A stretch of DNA of 64,000 nt from Pogona vitticeps (Eukaryota > Chordata > Lepidosauria > Squamata > Agamidae): positions 327,071,822 to 327,135,821 of the forward strand of contig NC_135783.1 of the NCBI RefSeq assembly GCF_051106095.1. Reading direction: 5' to 3'. The notes beneath the pieces were generated by a model that saw only the letters and a list, made by a program, of their open reading frames with translations, ran no database searches and had not been told where the DNA came from. Of this stretch, positions 36,354 through 46,969 are shown piece by piece (the stretch's first letter is position 1; each line of letters starts with the position of its first letter). Position numbers and translations under genes: made by a program.

Positions 36354-37478
36354 TTATGGAAGTACCCTGGCCATTGCCGTAACAGGCCAGCTTCTTGCTC
36401 TTTACAATGTAAAACCAATCAATGTTAAACAATCAGTGTTTAAAACCCTTGAACACGCATAGCTCATAAAATGCAAGAATCAATAATAATACTAATCCCA
36501 AATAGGATTCAGCCCAGTAAGAAGAGTAAAATTGCACCCGCAAACTATTGTTGCACTAGCATTATATGTGAACAACTCAAGAAAAACCTTATTCAAGAAA
36601 AGGAAGAGCCTTTAGATTTCATTTGAACATTTACCATAGTGGAGCTTTACAATTTTTGACAAGACTTGCCCAAGATGGTCTGTTCACACAAATGAATACT
36701 TCTAAGTGGACCCTCATCCCATGAGACAACATATGCATCACTCGCAAAAAGAAAAGTAATATTTCAAAGCTCCATCCTTAAATAAGTATAATACTTGATT
36801 ATTTTGGAAATATCGCTAAATATGAAATATAGTCCATAGCGAAACTTTTGCCCTTGCAGATGTGCGGTTTAACTGTTCTGGTTTAATGGGCAAATGCTTA
36901 GAAGGACAGAACGTGTTTCTCCTCCTCTCTTTCAAAACCTTCAGATGTTAAAGCAATCAACAAAATTGCATGCTACTAGTTCTCAAGAGATTTTTTTTTC
37001 TTTTTGAAATGTGTTCCAAAGTATTGATTGGCTACTGGTGGTTCAAAGGCAGCCAGTTTGTTTCATTTTATGGAGTACCTACTCCAAACTATGACCATTT
37101 TATAGGCACCGGGAGTCAAGAAAGTATAAAACTTTCACTTCAAATCCAGGCAAATAAAATAAATTTCCAATAAAGTGATATAAACTTCACTTGTCCTGAT
37201 AGAGCAGTTAACAGGAAGGATGTAGGCCAGGTTTATAAAATTCAGCAATTTTTCCCCCTGTCACCCTCACTAATTCAGATGGATTCTCGCTCGGCAAGTT
37301 AAATTGGCTTTAGCTACAGACTGTACAATTCTTGGCTTGTTGTGCTGAATTGCAGCGATAAGACCTCTTCTGATTTCAAAGCTCACAATACTATCAACTG
37401 AACTTCAGAAGAAGGGCAGTATTGAAACGGTTAAATATTGGAATCATTTATCTAAAAACTTTTTTGGGGGGAACTATC
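36354..37478. other. No recognisable gene
   Basis: AT-rich sequence with no identifiable gene, repeat or RNA. Would be 3' untranslated or flanking sequence if the exon candidate upstream were real. Confidence 0.4.
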
Positions 37479-37793
37479 AGAAGCCTGTGCTGCAGGGTCA
37501 GAAGACCAAGCAGTCGTAAGATCGAATCCACGTGACGGAGTGAGCGCCCGTCGCCTGTCCCAGCTCCCACCAACCTAATGGTTCGAAAGCATGCAAATGC
37601 AAGTAGATAAATAGGGACCATCTCGGTGGGAAGGTAAACAGCGTTCCGTGTCTAAATCACACTGGCCATGTGACCACGGAAAGATTGTCTTTGGACAAAC
37701 GCTGGCTCTATGGCTTGAAGAGCGGGATGAGCGCCACCCCCTAGAGTCGGACACAACTGGACAAAAATTGTCAAGGGGAACCTTTACCTTTAC
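37479..37793 (+). mobile_element. Sauria SINE, slightly 5'-truncated
   Basis: Starts in the tRNA-derived head at 'agaagcctgtgctgcagggt', continues with 'ggttcgaaagcatgcaaatg', 'tctcggtgggaaggtaaac', 'ccatgtgaccacgg' and ends with the BovB-type tail 'gtcggacacaactggacaaa' / 'aacctttacctttac'. About 35 bases of the head are missing compared with the copy at 13909-14256. Possible short target repeats 'ctatc' occur on both sides. It lies 50 bases from a BovB 3' end. Confidence 0.93.
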
Positions 37794-37841
37794 CTATCTC
37801 CTTTAAAAAAACACTTCATTGGTCTGAACAGTGTTTTTTTT

Positions 37842-38573
37842 GTTCAGTCGTTTAGTCATGTCCGACTCTTCGTTACCCCATGGACCAGAGCATGCCAGGC
37901 CCTCCTATCTTCCACCGCCTCCCGGAGTTGTGTCAAATTCATGTTGGTTGCTTCGATGACACTGTCCAACCATCTCATCCTCAGTCGTCCCCTTCTCCTC
38001 TTGCCTTCACACTTTCCCAACATCAAAGTCTTTTCCAAGGAGTCTTCTCTTCTCATGAGATGGCCAAAGTATTGGAGCCTCAGCTTCAGGATCTGTCCTT
38101 CCAATGAGCACTCGGGGTTGATTTCCTTTAGAATTGATAGGTTTGTTCTCTTTGCAGTCCAGGGAACTCTCAAGAGTCTCCTCCAGCACCACAATTCAAA
38201 GGCATCAATTCTTCGGCGGTCAGCTTTCTTTATGGTCCAGCTCTCACTTCCATACATCACTACAGGAAAAACCATAGCTTTGACTATTCAGACTTTTGTT
38301 GGCAGGGTGATGTCTCTGCTTTTTAAGATGCTGTCAAGGTTTGTCATTGCTTTCCTCCCAAGAAGCAAGCGTCTTTTAATTTCGGGGCTGCTGTCTCCAT
38401 CTGCAGTGATCATGGAGCCCAAGAAAGTAAAATCTGTCACTGCCTCCATATCTTCCCCTTCTATTTCCCAGGAGGTGATGGGACCAGTGGCCATGATCTT
38501 AGTTTTTTTGATGTTGAGTTTCAGACCGTTTTTTGCACTCTCGTCTTTCACCCTCATTACAAGGTTCTTTAGT
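37842..38573 (-). mobile_element. BovB (RTE clade) LINE, 5'-truncated
   Basis: Minus-strand translation gives the end of the BovB reverse transcriptase and its C-terminal region in one frame: 'NGLKLNIKKTKIMATGP', 'DFTFLGSMITADGDSSPEIK', 'AMTNLDSILKSRDITLPTKV', a TGA (38288-38290), then 'IVKAMVFPVVMYGSESWTIK', 'RRIDAFELWCWRRLLRVPW' and 'LREAVEDRRAWHALVHGV'. The TGA replaces what is a CGA Arg codon in the usual KVRIVKAM sequence, a single CpG-type transition, and otherwise ~240 codons are open. The 3' end 'gagtcggacatgactaaacg' is typical. Truncation at 38573 leaves only the C-terminal quarter, so it cannot move. Confidence 0.95.
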
Positions 38574-40199
38574 GTAAGTGTGTGTATATTTCAAGAAAAT
38601 GCATGCATATGTATCAGAAAGAGGAACTGTGTCACCTGCAGGCTTATTTGGCAGGGAGGGTTATGGAAGTGGCAGCAGACTTCTGCTCAAACATATGAGA
38701 CTTCTAGTAAACATGATGGAATATAAGGACTTGTATGGTCAGAGCAGGATCTTTGATTAGCAGTGAAAAGGATGTCCTCTGCCACCTCCTCTAGTTTCTG
38801 TGCTCCCTTTGACCTTAGCTGCAGTCATCACTATAGCTGGGTGTAGAGTGGATTTACCCTAGCAACCAAAATATTGTGATTGATCCCTGTTGCAACACAA
38901 AGAGCTGGGAACTTCGCCTGGCTATGAATGGGCAATTAAGACCCATCCCCAATTTATGAAAGAACTGCTCATCATGGCCCTTGAGGAATCTCCTTGGGAG
39001 CATAGCTATGAGGATTATCATGAAAAGCCCTGATATAACCCCCACAGGTTATTTGGTCCAGTCCAGTGGGCTGGGAAATCCTTAGGAAGGAGCCTTGATT
39101 CTGAAGTTTCAGTTTAGAATTTGAGATGGATAAGAATATGTTTCTGTTCCTCTGGAGAAGGAATGAGGCCCTTGCACTTTGATTTAGGGCACAGAATGCC
39201 AATATAGGTGTAAAGGAGGAGCAACAGAAGGTCAAATCCTCACAGTGGGTATCTGTACCCTGCACTTTATTTTAGGGCCCTGAAGGTTTAGTATTGAAGA
39301 ACTACCTTCTCTGAGACTGACGCTTTTAGAAGGAAATGACTTTGAGAAATAGAATCATATTGATGTTTGCTTCCTAATACATTTGGATTAGACAAACTTT
39401 TGAGGGCTTTATTTTTCTGAAGGTAAAGCCTGCACTGATGCCTTGTTTGTGCATAGAACTCATGAACATGTGCATTTTTTTGATTTTTATTTTTTATTTT
39501 TGGGGGCAGCAATCTATTTGGGCTGAATTTACATCATTCTTTTTGTTTGATTTAAATTCTCAGCTCTTTGCAAAGTGTATTGTATTTGCAGTTCGTGTTT
39601 AAAAATAGTCCCACAGAATCTAGAGAATGGCATGTTGGCATTTCAGAATTCACCACTGCACCACGGGTGAGAGAACAAGAAACTGATTTGACTATGGGCA
39701 GCTGCAACGTCTGCCTAACACAAGGACTTTATAGGAACCGATGCTATGTAGAATACAGCTCCCTTCGTTGGTTTAAACAAGCTGATGCTTTAATGACCAT
39801 GGGGTTAAGGGAAATATTATTAGCCACAACTGCAGCCAAGCCACAGAAACAAGCCGCTAGACCATTATGAAGAGGAAGTTCAGCTAATTAAGGAAGCTGT
39901 ACACTGATGACACTCAGGGGTACCGTGTCTAACTATTTGGGTTAGTACCCTGGTCTAGCATTTATGAGCCTTTGGGGTAAATGCTTTCGTCTAGAAGATG
40001 CTCTTGAATGCACATGGTTACTAAAATGGCTTACTGGGTTTTGACAGTAGTTATCCATCTGCCCATAATTAGAGCTTAATGAACTGCGAGTGTTCACAGA
40101 ACCAAAGATCACTAGAGTCAGAAAGGATAGCATCCTAAATACACCAAACTACATGTTCAAGAGATTTTCCACTATTATGTGTTTTGGCAATTAAAGTAC
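38574..40199. other. No recognisable gene
   Basis: No gene or clear repeat in 1.6 kb. The plus frame at 39568-39870 (100 aa) has no recognisable domain. Confidence 0.4.
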
Positions 40200-40650
40200 A
40201 GGTTTGCTAGTTTTTGCTAATATGTAAAGAAACATCAGTGTCCAAATGTGAAGAGGGTTGTCCACCCACTAAGTGAAAGAAAGATTCAAGGCGGTACCTG
40301 ATCTCAAATTCACAGCTTAATTGGATAAGGTCAATTTGCAACATGCTCTGGATTTTCAGATATAAGCAGATGAAACATCTTTGCTGCAGATGAAGATGCT
40401 GGATTTTTGCTTTCTCCTCATCTGAATTATTTAAACTCAAGTTTAGGAGCAGCAACTGAGAAGGCCCTCTCCTGTGTTCCCAGCAAGTATACCTGTGAAA
40501 GTCACAAGTGGTAGGCCTTTTGTGGTCCTAACATCTGGGCAGGTTCATAAAGGGAAAAGCAATCCTTGAGATAGCTGGGATCCGAGCCATTTAGGGCTTT
40601 ATAGGTTAGAACCAGCACTAGAAGACTGCTAGAAGAGTGCCAGAAGAGAC
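40200..40650 (-). mobile_element. Old L2/CR1-like 3' coding relic
   Basis: The segment 'gaagagggttgtccaccc', 'gagaaggccctctcctgtgt' and 'gagccatttagggctttata' / 'ggttagaaccagcac' is the antisense of the region encoding FKVLVLTYKALNGLG (compare 47380-47420, 'aagccgtttagggctttata') and the end of the ORF. The L2-like part is best supported between 40438 and 40650. Strongly diverged. Confidence 0.65.
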
Positions 40651-41059
40651 AAAAGGGATACCAAACTCACACCCCACTGTCTTCTCCACTATCTGATGAG
40701 TTACTGGATCACCCCACTTGGTGATCTGTGGTTTATATGACCCACTGAACTTAAAGGAGATATAAGCTAAAAGATTCTCTTGTGTTTATTCACTTACATA
40801 AGTTGAATTGTGGAAGTCACTGAAGTCAAGTGTCTGGAATTCAACCAACATCCTGTCAAGAAGTACTGGCTTCGGCAATTTTATTTCCACATGTGGTTGA
40901 AAGTAACAGGTTCCTGACCAATAGATTCAATCTAGTTGGAATAAAATGTATCTAGGCTTCAAGTGCAGTAAATTAGCAGCCATCACTGTGTAAAATTTAT
41001 GCTATGTGTGTTATTTGGACATAATTATTTATTTAATTATTTATTTTTGTAGAGAACTG
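40651..41059. other. No feature seen
   Basis: No gene or repeat recognised. A (TTTA)n tract at 41029-41045 borders the following relic. Confidence 0.4.
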
Positions 41060-41335
41060 TTGGGAAAATGACAATCTTGTATGCCTTTGGTGTGCTTTTG
41101 GACCCATCGCTATCAATGACATCTCAGATAGCGTCTGTGGTCCTATCCGCTTATTTCCAACCTAAAGTGGATCCCCCAGCTACATCCTTACCTTGACACA
41201 GGGTCCCTCACCATGCTAGTCCATGGGCTGGTAATCTTGAAATTAGACTACTGTAATGCACTCTACATGGGGCTGCCCTTGGGACTGCTATGGAGACTGC
41301 AATGGGTCCAGAATGCGGTGGTCAGCCTTCTGAGT
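41060..41335 (+). mobile_element. L2 relic, reverse transcriptase C-terminal part
   Basis: Plus-strand words 'FGVLLDPSL'-like ('tttggtgtgcttttggaccc'), 'LVHGLVILKLDYCNALYMGL' and 'WRLQWVQNAVVSLLSG' align with SLGVLLDPSLTL, THALVTSRIDYCNALYVGL and RRLQLVQNRAARLVSG of the intact element. Frame changes are present. It ends where the L1 fragment begins. Confidence 0.82.
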
Positions 41336-41943
41336 GGGGTTAGAAAATACCAACATATTACTCTGGGCCCAAAAATGGAAGAGTGGAGAAACACCAACGA
41401 TGGATGAGCTATTAAAGAAGCTACTGGATATTGCAGAACTAGATATGCTTTCAGAGGCTCTTCTGGATCAACCAAGACATTTTGTAAAGGAAAGCTGGAA
41501 GCTGATATATAATTGGGTCCAGTAAAAGACAGAAATTTAGGAGAAGAAATAGTTTATGGTGAATCAGTGTTCACTAGAATCATTCGATGATATTTAGATA
41601 TTGGCAGAAATGGATCTTCCATCAGAAGTGTTGAAATACTGTCCAATACAAAAGGCAAATGAACGATGGGCTTTATTATATAAATGGCTTGAGTCACCAG
41701 ATACTGCTTGAATAACATAGAATTAAACTAAGAGGTAACTGTAAGTTGAAACCTGGAGGGCAATCAAATTATAGGAAGGTGAAAATTTGACTTGATATTG
41801 CAACATGAACAAACAGATAGGATGACAATACATTTTGTGTTCTCCTTCCCCTCTTCCCCTCTTCCCCCTATTTCCCCCTCTACCTTTTGTACCCCTTACT
41901 TTATCCCTAGTTTTTAAAAATAAAAAAATTATTTTTTAAAAAA
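41336..41943 (+). mobile_element. L1 LINE 3' end
   Basis: 'NILLWAQKWKSGETPTMDEL' followed by 'LKKLLDIAELDMLSEAL' matches the end of L1 ORF2, where the pattern 'W...PT..EWL.KLL.L.EM.KL' is characteristic. The rest is 3' untranslated sequence ending in a C/T-rich stretch (41840-41890) and an A-rich tail (41918-41943). It is the only L1 piece I see in the window. It apparently inserted next to, or into, the L2 relic at 41060. Confidence 0.75.
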
Positions 41944-41946
41944 GAA

Positions 41947-42660
41947 TACCTGGTTTTACCAGTCCCTTTTTCTGGGGGAAGCCTGGGACCGTGCTTGCCC
42001 CCCCAGTCCCGGAATAAAGACGCGAGACAGTGATATGGATTAAATACGGGCCACACTTTATTAAATCAAATCACATCAATCTATATCTTCAAACATTATC
42101 AAAAGAGGGGGCCTGCTGTAGTGCGGAAACAGGATAAGACGGGGTATCCAAATACCCCCTGATCCGCCATTGAGCGAGTCCCCGGCCCCAGGTTCCAGCG
42201 GTCTACCAGACGGCAGGAACCCGGCAAGCCGCTAATTAAACACCCCCAGACCTCAAGACATCTTTAATTGATGACTGTTGGTCCGGAAGTGGCCCAGCGC
42301 ATCTTTCCCGCACCGGCCCTGTAATCGCACGATCCGCAGAGCCGGGAGGTCGGATGCGCTGTTGGCTTACCTGAATTACAAACGGGACACACCGAGACGA
42401 CCTGTTTTTCCGCACTACCCGCCAGTGTGACCAAATCAACCACCAAAAATGCCAACAACCCTTCTCCAGTGTGGGATAGGCGAAAAATCCCCACATCCAA
42501 AGCCAATCAGGATGAAGGTCAAAAATTCCTAACCGGCCCCTAAAAGGCGACCATAAAAATCACACTAGAAATAGGGAGGGCGGGCGGGTGCCCGAACAGG
42601 AAAGAGGGTGATCGAGTGGGAGTGCTTGCTTAAATAACCTCACTCACTCACCCAAACTAG
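41947..42660 (-). repeat. Unclassified ~0.7-kb dispersed repeat, copy 2
   Basis: Shares ordered words with 7785-8395 (see that entry), including 'gggccacactttatta', 'tagtgcgg', 'gtgtgaccaaatcaa', 'aaaatccccacatccaa' and 'gtcaaaaattcc'. It is GC-rich and CpG-rich, better preserved than copy 1, and extends further on the left ('gggaagcctgggaccgtgct'). No frame longer than 86 codons is open. Confidence 0.5.
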
Positions 42661-42689
42661 TCATGTGACCTGGGGCAGTCTCGCGCCAT

Positions 42690-42860
42690 CCAGGACGGTG
42701 GGGCAAAACGCCAGCTATGCTGTTCCAGGGCGGCAAACCGTCCGTCCAGCAGCTGAAACCATCTTGTCCGAAGCCACACAGGCTCCCTCCACTCACAGGA
42801 GGCACAGTGGGGAATCGAATTTCCAACCTCTTCCTAGACCACTGAGCAATCCAGCCAGTC
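42690..42860 (-). mobile_element. tRNA-derived SINE copy
   Basis: Read on the minus strand from 42858, 'ggattgctcagtggtctagg' (A-box region) and 'ggaaattcgattccccac' (B-box region, about 30 bases on) form a tRNA-like head. The body continues through 'ctcctgtgagtggaggg'. The tail family is not clear. Confidence 0.55.
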
Positions 42861-44178
42861 CTTCTAACATAAGGAATAACCAAATTCCTGATATACAAGG
42901 ATTTTGGGTTTTTTTTTTTTTACTGAAAACTCATAGACAGACACTGAGACACAATAGAGGATTTCAGAAATCACTTTGTCTTCTTGGAGAGCAAGATAAT
43001 AATTTAGGCAAGGCCTCCTCCTCACATGTGAGGATGAAACAAGTGAAGGTTTGCATCTTTACTGTGAAACCCCTGAAACGTGGCAAGTCAAACCCGTTAG
43101 GCAGAGGCACATCTTTTTATACCCCATGCACTGATAGCTTGGTAAAATAAACTATTCCCAGTTCAAATTTCATGAGCCTAGACAGTGCCTGTCTAATAAA
43201 GGCAATGCTTACAATATATTTGATGAAAGAGAGAGAGAGAGCTCCACCCTCCAGCATTACCCTAAAAAATCCCTTTTGCATAATACTGCCTTTCATTTAC
43301 AGCCTCTCGGTTGGAAACAGGACTATTAGGATATTTTTAATTTGCATGGTCTCAGCGTAAAATAAATGTGCCTGCTTTTAAATAAGAGAGACAGAGAGGC
43401 CCATCACTTGCATTTAATCACACCAAACAAGCTCTTTAAACAATTTGTTCTGAAATTCCTCTAATTAGAGCATGCCCTCCAGGTAATGCTCTGATCTGAT
43501 TTACCAGTGGGTATAAATTAGGGACATTATGTAATTAGCCCAAAGACCACAAATGGAAAGAACAGCTGGGTGGCTTGGAGGGGAAGCAAATAAACAGCTC
43601 CCTTGTGGCTTCTTAATACAGAATCCCACTCCCCTTTATATGTAATAGGAGGTGACTGGTATTCCTACCATTGTTAAAAGGGGGGGGAGAGGGCATCTAA
43701 TACAAACAGTCCACAAACAAGACATTTTACCCCTTTCCTAATCTTAAATCTGGCGATCGTTAGTCTACTGATGCTAATCTCATAGTCATCTCATTCTCAT
43801 AATTTCCCATATTTTTTTTTCCTTTCTAATATGGGATCTGCCTTGCATAATGCCTATTAAGCCACATCCTTCTGCAGCTTCTGGTCTTTTTTCTTGGCCC
43901 TGATTCCCTGCCTATTTTCATAATGATGTTATGTCTTTTACTGAAAGGAAGAATCAACACATCAATTTAAATGTACAAAAGTTAAAAACGGAACCAAAGT
44001 AGTGTCTGATACAACAATAAAACCACTGCCCCAGACTTTTAGAAGCATGTATCTTCAGTGTTTAGTAGGTTCATATTTTCCTGGCTTTGACATGAAGCAG
44101 CAAAATCAGCTTCAGCTGGTGATTATTTCCTTCCACCTTTCCGTGAAAGAATGGGATGATGGTGATGAAGATTATAAG
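42861..44178. other. No gene; possible conserved noncoding stretch
   Basis: No gene recognised. The part at about 43385-43620 is non-repetitive, rich in homeodomain-like TAATTA/ATTAG words ('ctaattagagcatgcc', 'atgtaattagcccaaag') and lacks transposon features, which is the usual look of a deeply conserved noncoding element. Conservation cannot be judged from one sequence. Confidence 0.3.
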
Positions 44179-44312
44179 CTTAGAACTGCAGAGCTGGAAG
44201 TGGCCTTATGGATCATCAAGACCAGTTTGTGCCAAGGAAGCATAGTGGAGAACTGAACTCCCAACTTCTGGCTTTTTAGCCAGATGTCAAACCCACTGAG
44301 CTGATGACCAGG
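44179..44312 (-). mobile_element. tRNA-derived SINE with CR1-like tail, copy 1
   Basis: The minus strand starts with a tRNA-like head ('catcagctcagtgggtttga' A-box, 'gggagttcagttctcc' B-box). It ends with 'gatccataaggccacttcca' / 'gctctgcagttcta', which resembles the CR1 3' tail. The same head-tail order is seen at 46160-46292. SINEs that borrow a CR1 tail are known in reptiles. The combination here is read from the sequence; the family name is not assigned. Confidence 0.6.
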
Positions 44313-44430
44313 GAAGAGTCAACATTCACTTTCTCCGGAATTACAGATTGGTGGAGTTTGTTTCTAATTAATTAGAGGTGAGAGAAAATGTTCTACTCTT
44401 CTTTAATGCAGATCCATGCATACTACAGTA
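44313..44430. other. Spacer between SINE and MITE
   Basis: Short AT-rich spacer without features. Confidence 0.4.
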
Positions 44431-44760
44431 CAGTGGTGCCTCGACTTACAAACACCCTGACTTACAACCATTTCAAGTTACAACCAGCTCTGGCCGCAAA
44501 ATTTTGCTTCAGCTTGCAGCCGGAGCTTCCAGTTACAACTAGAAAAAAGGCAGGGGGAAAAGGCAGGGAATTCAAACTGCTAACCATTGGTGGCGAAGAG
44601 GCTGCTTCTTTGTAGCTCTAACTGCCCCAGCAGTTAGAGAATGTGTGCTTGAAGGGAGGCTTCGGACTGCCTGGTTTCTGCTTCTGAGTGAGTACATTAC
44701 AGGGTTCCTTGCAGTGTGGGTTTGGGCTGGGGGAGGTTATGTTTCTGTGCTGTGATTTTT
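44431..44760 (+). mobile_element. pogo-like MITE, left part only
   Basis: Begins 'cagtggtgcctcgacttaca' after a TA (44429-44430) and follows the first ~330 bases of the complete element at 44960-45876 ('ccagttacaa', 'gcgaagaggctgcttctttg', 'gggtttgggctgggggaggt'). It ends before the minisatellite and lacks the right inverted repeat. The two copies lie in the same direction 200 bases apart. Confidence 0.8.
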
Positions 44761-44959
44761 TTTATTATTTGCTTAACCCCAAGGTCTAACTTACTGCCCT
44801 CCTTGGGACTCGGAGGAAAATTTCCCCTAAAGCTAAAATAGGCAGCCAACTGGAAGTTATTTTAATTTCTAGGTAGTGTGTGGGTTGTCTTAGTTACTTG
44901 CCTTATCTCTTCTACCACCTTCCTGTAGATCACACAGAGGCTTCAAAAATTTCAATTTA

Positions 44960-45876
44960 CAGTGGTGCCTCAACTTACAAATGTCCCAACATATGGCCAT
45001 TTTGAGTTACGACCAGCTCCAGCCACAAAATTTTGCTTCGATTTGTGGCCAGAGCTTCCAGTTACAAACAGAAAAAGGCAAGAGGAAAAGGCAGGAAATT
45101 CAAATTCCTAACTGTTGGTAGCCGAAGAGGCTGTTTCTTTGTAGCTCGTTCACCTCAGCAGTTAGAGTGAGTGCGATTGGAGGAGGCTTTGGACTGCCTG
45201 GTAAGGTGGGATGCTGCTTTCTGCTTTCTGGGTGGATTTTGCAGTGTGGTTTGGGGCTGGGGGAGTCATGTTTCAGTGCTGTGATGGGTCTTGGGGGGGT
45301 TGTATGTTTGTTGGGTTTTTTCCCCATTTCTGATCGGCCTTGCCAGGTTTGCTTGCTTTGGGTTTTTCCCCCCATTTCCGATCGGCCTTGCTGGGTTTGC
45401 TTGCTTTTTGCATTTTTTTTTTGAATTTCCAATGGGTCTTGCATGCTTCACCTGCCTTCTGCTTTGCTTTTTTTCAGTTCCGATAATTCTTGCACAATTC
45501 ACTTGCTTTCTGCTTTGCTTATTTTGCATTTTTGATGGGTCGTGCACGCTTCGCTTACTTTCTGCTGTGTTTTTTTTTTGCATTTCCAATAGGTCTTGCA
45601 TGCTTCACTTGCTTTCTGCTTCGCTTTTTTGCATTTCTGATGGGTCTTGCATGCTTTGCTTGCTTTTCTTCCCCCCCTCCTTTGGCCAGAATGGATTAAT
45701 CGTGTTTCTGATGGATCTTGCAGTGAAATTTTTTGTTGAATTTTTTTCTTCAGCCAGAATTGATTAATTACATTTCAATGCATTTCAATGGGAAATGGTG
45801 CTTCAACTTACGACCATTTCAAGTTATGACTGGAGTTCCAGTCATCCAATTAAATTCATAAGTCAAGGCACCACTT
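44960..45876 (+). mobile_element. pogo-like MITE with internal minisatellite
   Basis: A 917-bp non-autonomous element with left inverted repeat 'cagtggtgcctcaacttaca' after TA (44958-44959) and the right counterpart 'ttcataagtcaaggcaccac' ending near 45876. The last base of the right end and its TA are altered. The inner inverted region continues with 'gaccatttcaagttatgac' on the right against 'ggccattttgagttacgacc' on the left. The middle is a tandem array of about eight 50-bp units. No transposase is encoded; the long open frame at 45291-45767 is a reading of the array. Confidence 0.85.
45326..45725. repeat. Minisatellite, ~8 units of 48-54 bp
   Basis: Units begin near 45326, 45374, 45425, 45476, 45528, 45582, 45633 and 45704 and follow 'atttccgatgggtcttgcat' + 'gcttcacttgctttctgctt' + a T-run. 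Units vary in the T-run length and by point changes. Because periods are mostly multiples of or near 51, a 158-codon frame stays open by chance and translates as a Cys/Phe/Leu-rich repeat. Confidence 0.9.
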
Positions 45877-45885
45877 TTTTATTTT

Positions 45886-45889
<4 letters not shown>

Positions 45890-45917
<28 letters not shown>
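45890..45917. repeat. (CAA)n microsatellite
   Basis: About nine CAA units directly after the MITE. Confidence 0.95.
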
Positions 45918-46159
45918 AATACAAAAATACAAATAATAGGCTTTAGGCATGAGCAAGAACCGAGATTGTCCAGGATCCTTCCTTATGTGTAGAGGAGAGA
46001 TAATGAGAAAAATCTAGATTATGACATGGGTGATGGTGGCTTAAAAGAAGAATGATCAGTTTTAAATTGATGTAGACTGTCATAGAATGGAATTGCTGTT
46101 CTAAAAGAGTCTGGACAATGTGCTCAACTTTTCACACTATCAAACCCTCTTTTTTTTCT

Positions 46160-46292
46160 TAGTACTGCAAAGCTGGAAGGGACCCTGTGAATCATTATAC
46201 CCAGCTCCTGTCAAGGAGGTATAGTAGGGAATTGAACTCTCAATCTCTTATTCTGCAGCAAGATACCTAAATCACTAAACTATTTTTTTAAC
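46160..46292 (-). mobile_element. tRNA-derived SINE with CR1-like tail, copy 2
   Basis: Minus strand: head 'gtttagtgatttaggtatct' (A-box like) and 'gagagttcaattccc' (B-box), then 'ccttgacaggagctgggtat', tail 'gattcacagggtcccttcca' / 'gctttgcagtac'. It is the better copy of the family at 44179-44312, and its tail is very close to the CR1 3' end. Confidence 0.65.
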
Positions 46293-46844
46293 AGACAATG
46301 GTTGACAATGGTTGAATCCAGTAGTCAGTCAGCACTAGACTATTTCAGCAACGTGGAGAGGTCCATTGAATCAATGGAACTGACAGAGGAGTTGACTACA
46401 CTGATTCAATCGGTCTACTTTTGTTGAGACATACTATTGAATTTCAGATGTTATCTGGTTACTCTTCACCATTCACAGAGTTACAGTGAGAAAAGCAGCT
46501 GTTTGGTGAGGTGTTAATCCTGTGCTGAGGAGGAAGCTGAGGCAGGAGGTGCTTGGCGGGGGGACATTTTATATTTTGGTGAGGTATTTTCTTCTAGGCT
46601 GACCTTTGTTCTCCATGACTGCATGATCTGAGGAGGCGGGGCTTTAGCTTTGAATGATTTTGAGCGGAAGCGTGCGCCTAATGGCATGCAAAATTCTCTG
46701 CTTCTATCTTTGACTCTAATCTGGTAAATAGGAAAGCCAAATAGCATTGCATACACCTGGGGGGGGGGCAGGAAAGTTTTAGGGGTAGGATCATACTTCC
46801 GCACTATTAGGGAGTAGGCCAGGTAGGTGGGGCTTGTCAGCCTT
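46293..46844. other. No recognisable gene
   Basis: No gene. 'ttgacaatggttgacaatggttg' (46302-46320 region) is a short local duplication. The minus frame 46514-46858 has no recognisable domain. Confidence 0.4.
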
Positions 46845-46969
46845 GGAAGGCAGCCCATCTAGGAGAAGGAAAACCTCCACTGCCTTGTGGCTATATCCAC
46901 CAATGGAAAAGGCTTCAGGAGTTAATCTCCAGGCAAAATCTGGAGCAAGAGTCCCAGAGGCAGTTTGTG
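46845..46969 (+). repeat. LINE-derived repeat, left part interrupted by L2
   Basis: Runs from 'ggaaggcagcccatctagga' to 'agaggcagtttgtgatg' and continues, after the L2 insertion, at 50335. Compared with the uninterrupted copy at 32318, no more than a few bases appear duplicated or lost at the junction, so the L2 made little or no target duplication. Confidence 0.85.

Noticed and set aside
45291-45767. 158-codon Cys/Phe/Leu-rich repeat protein
   Set aside because: The frame follows a ~50-bp minisatellite in a MITE and has no start context, splice signals or domain.
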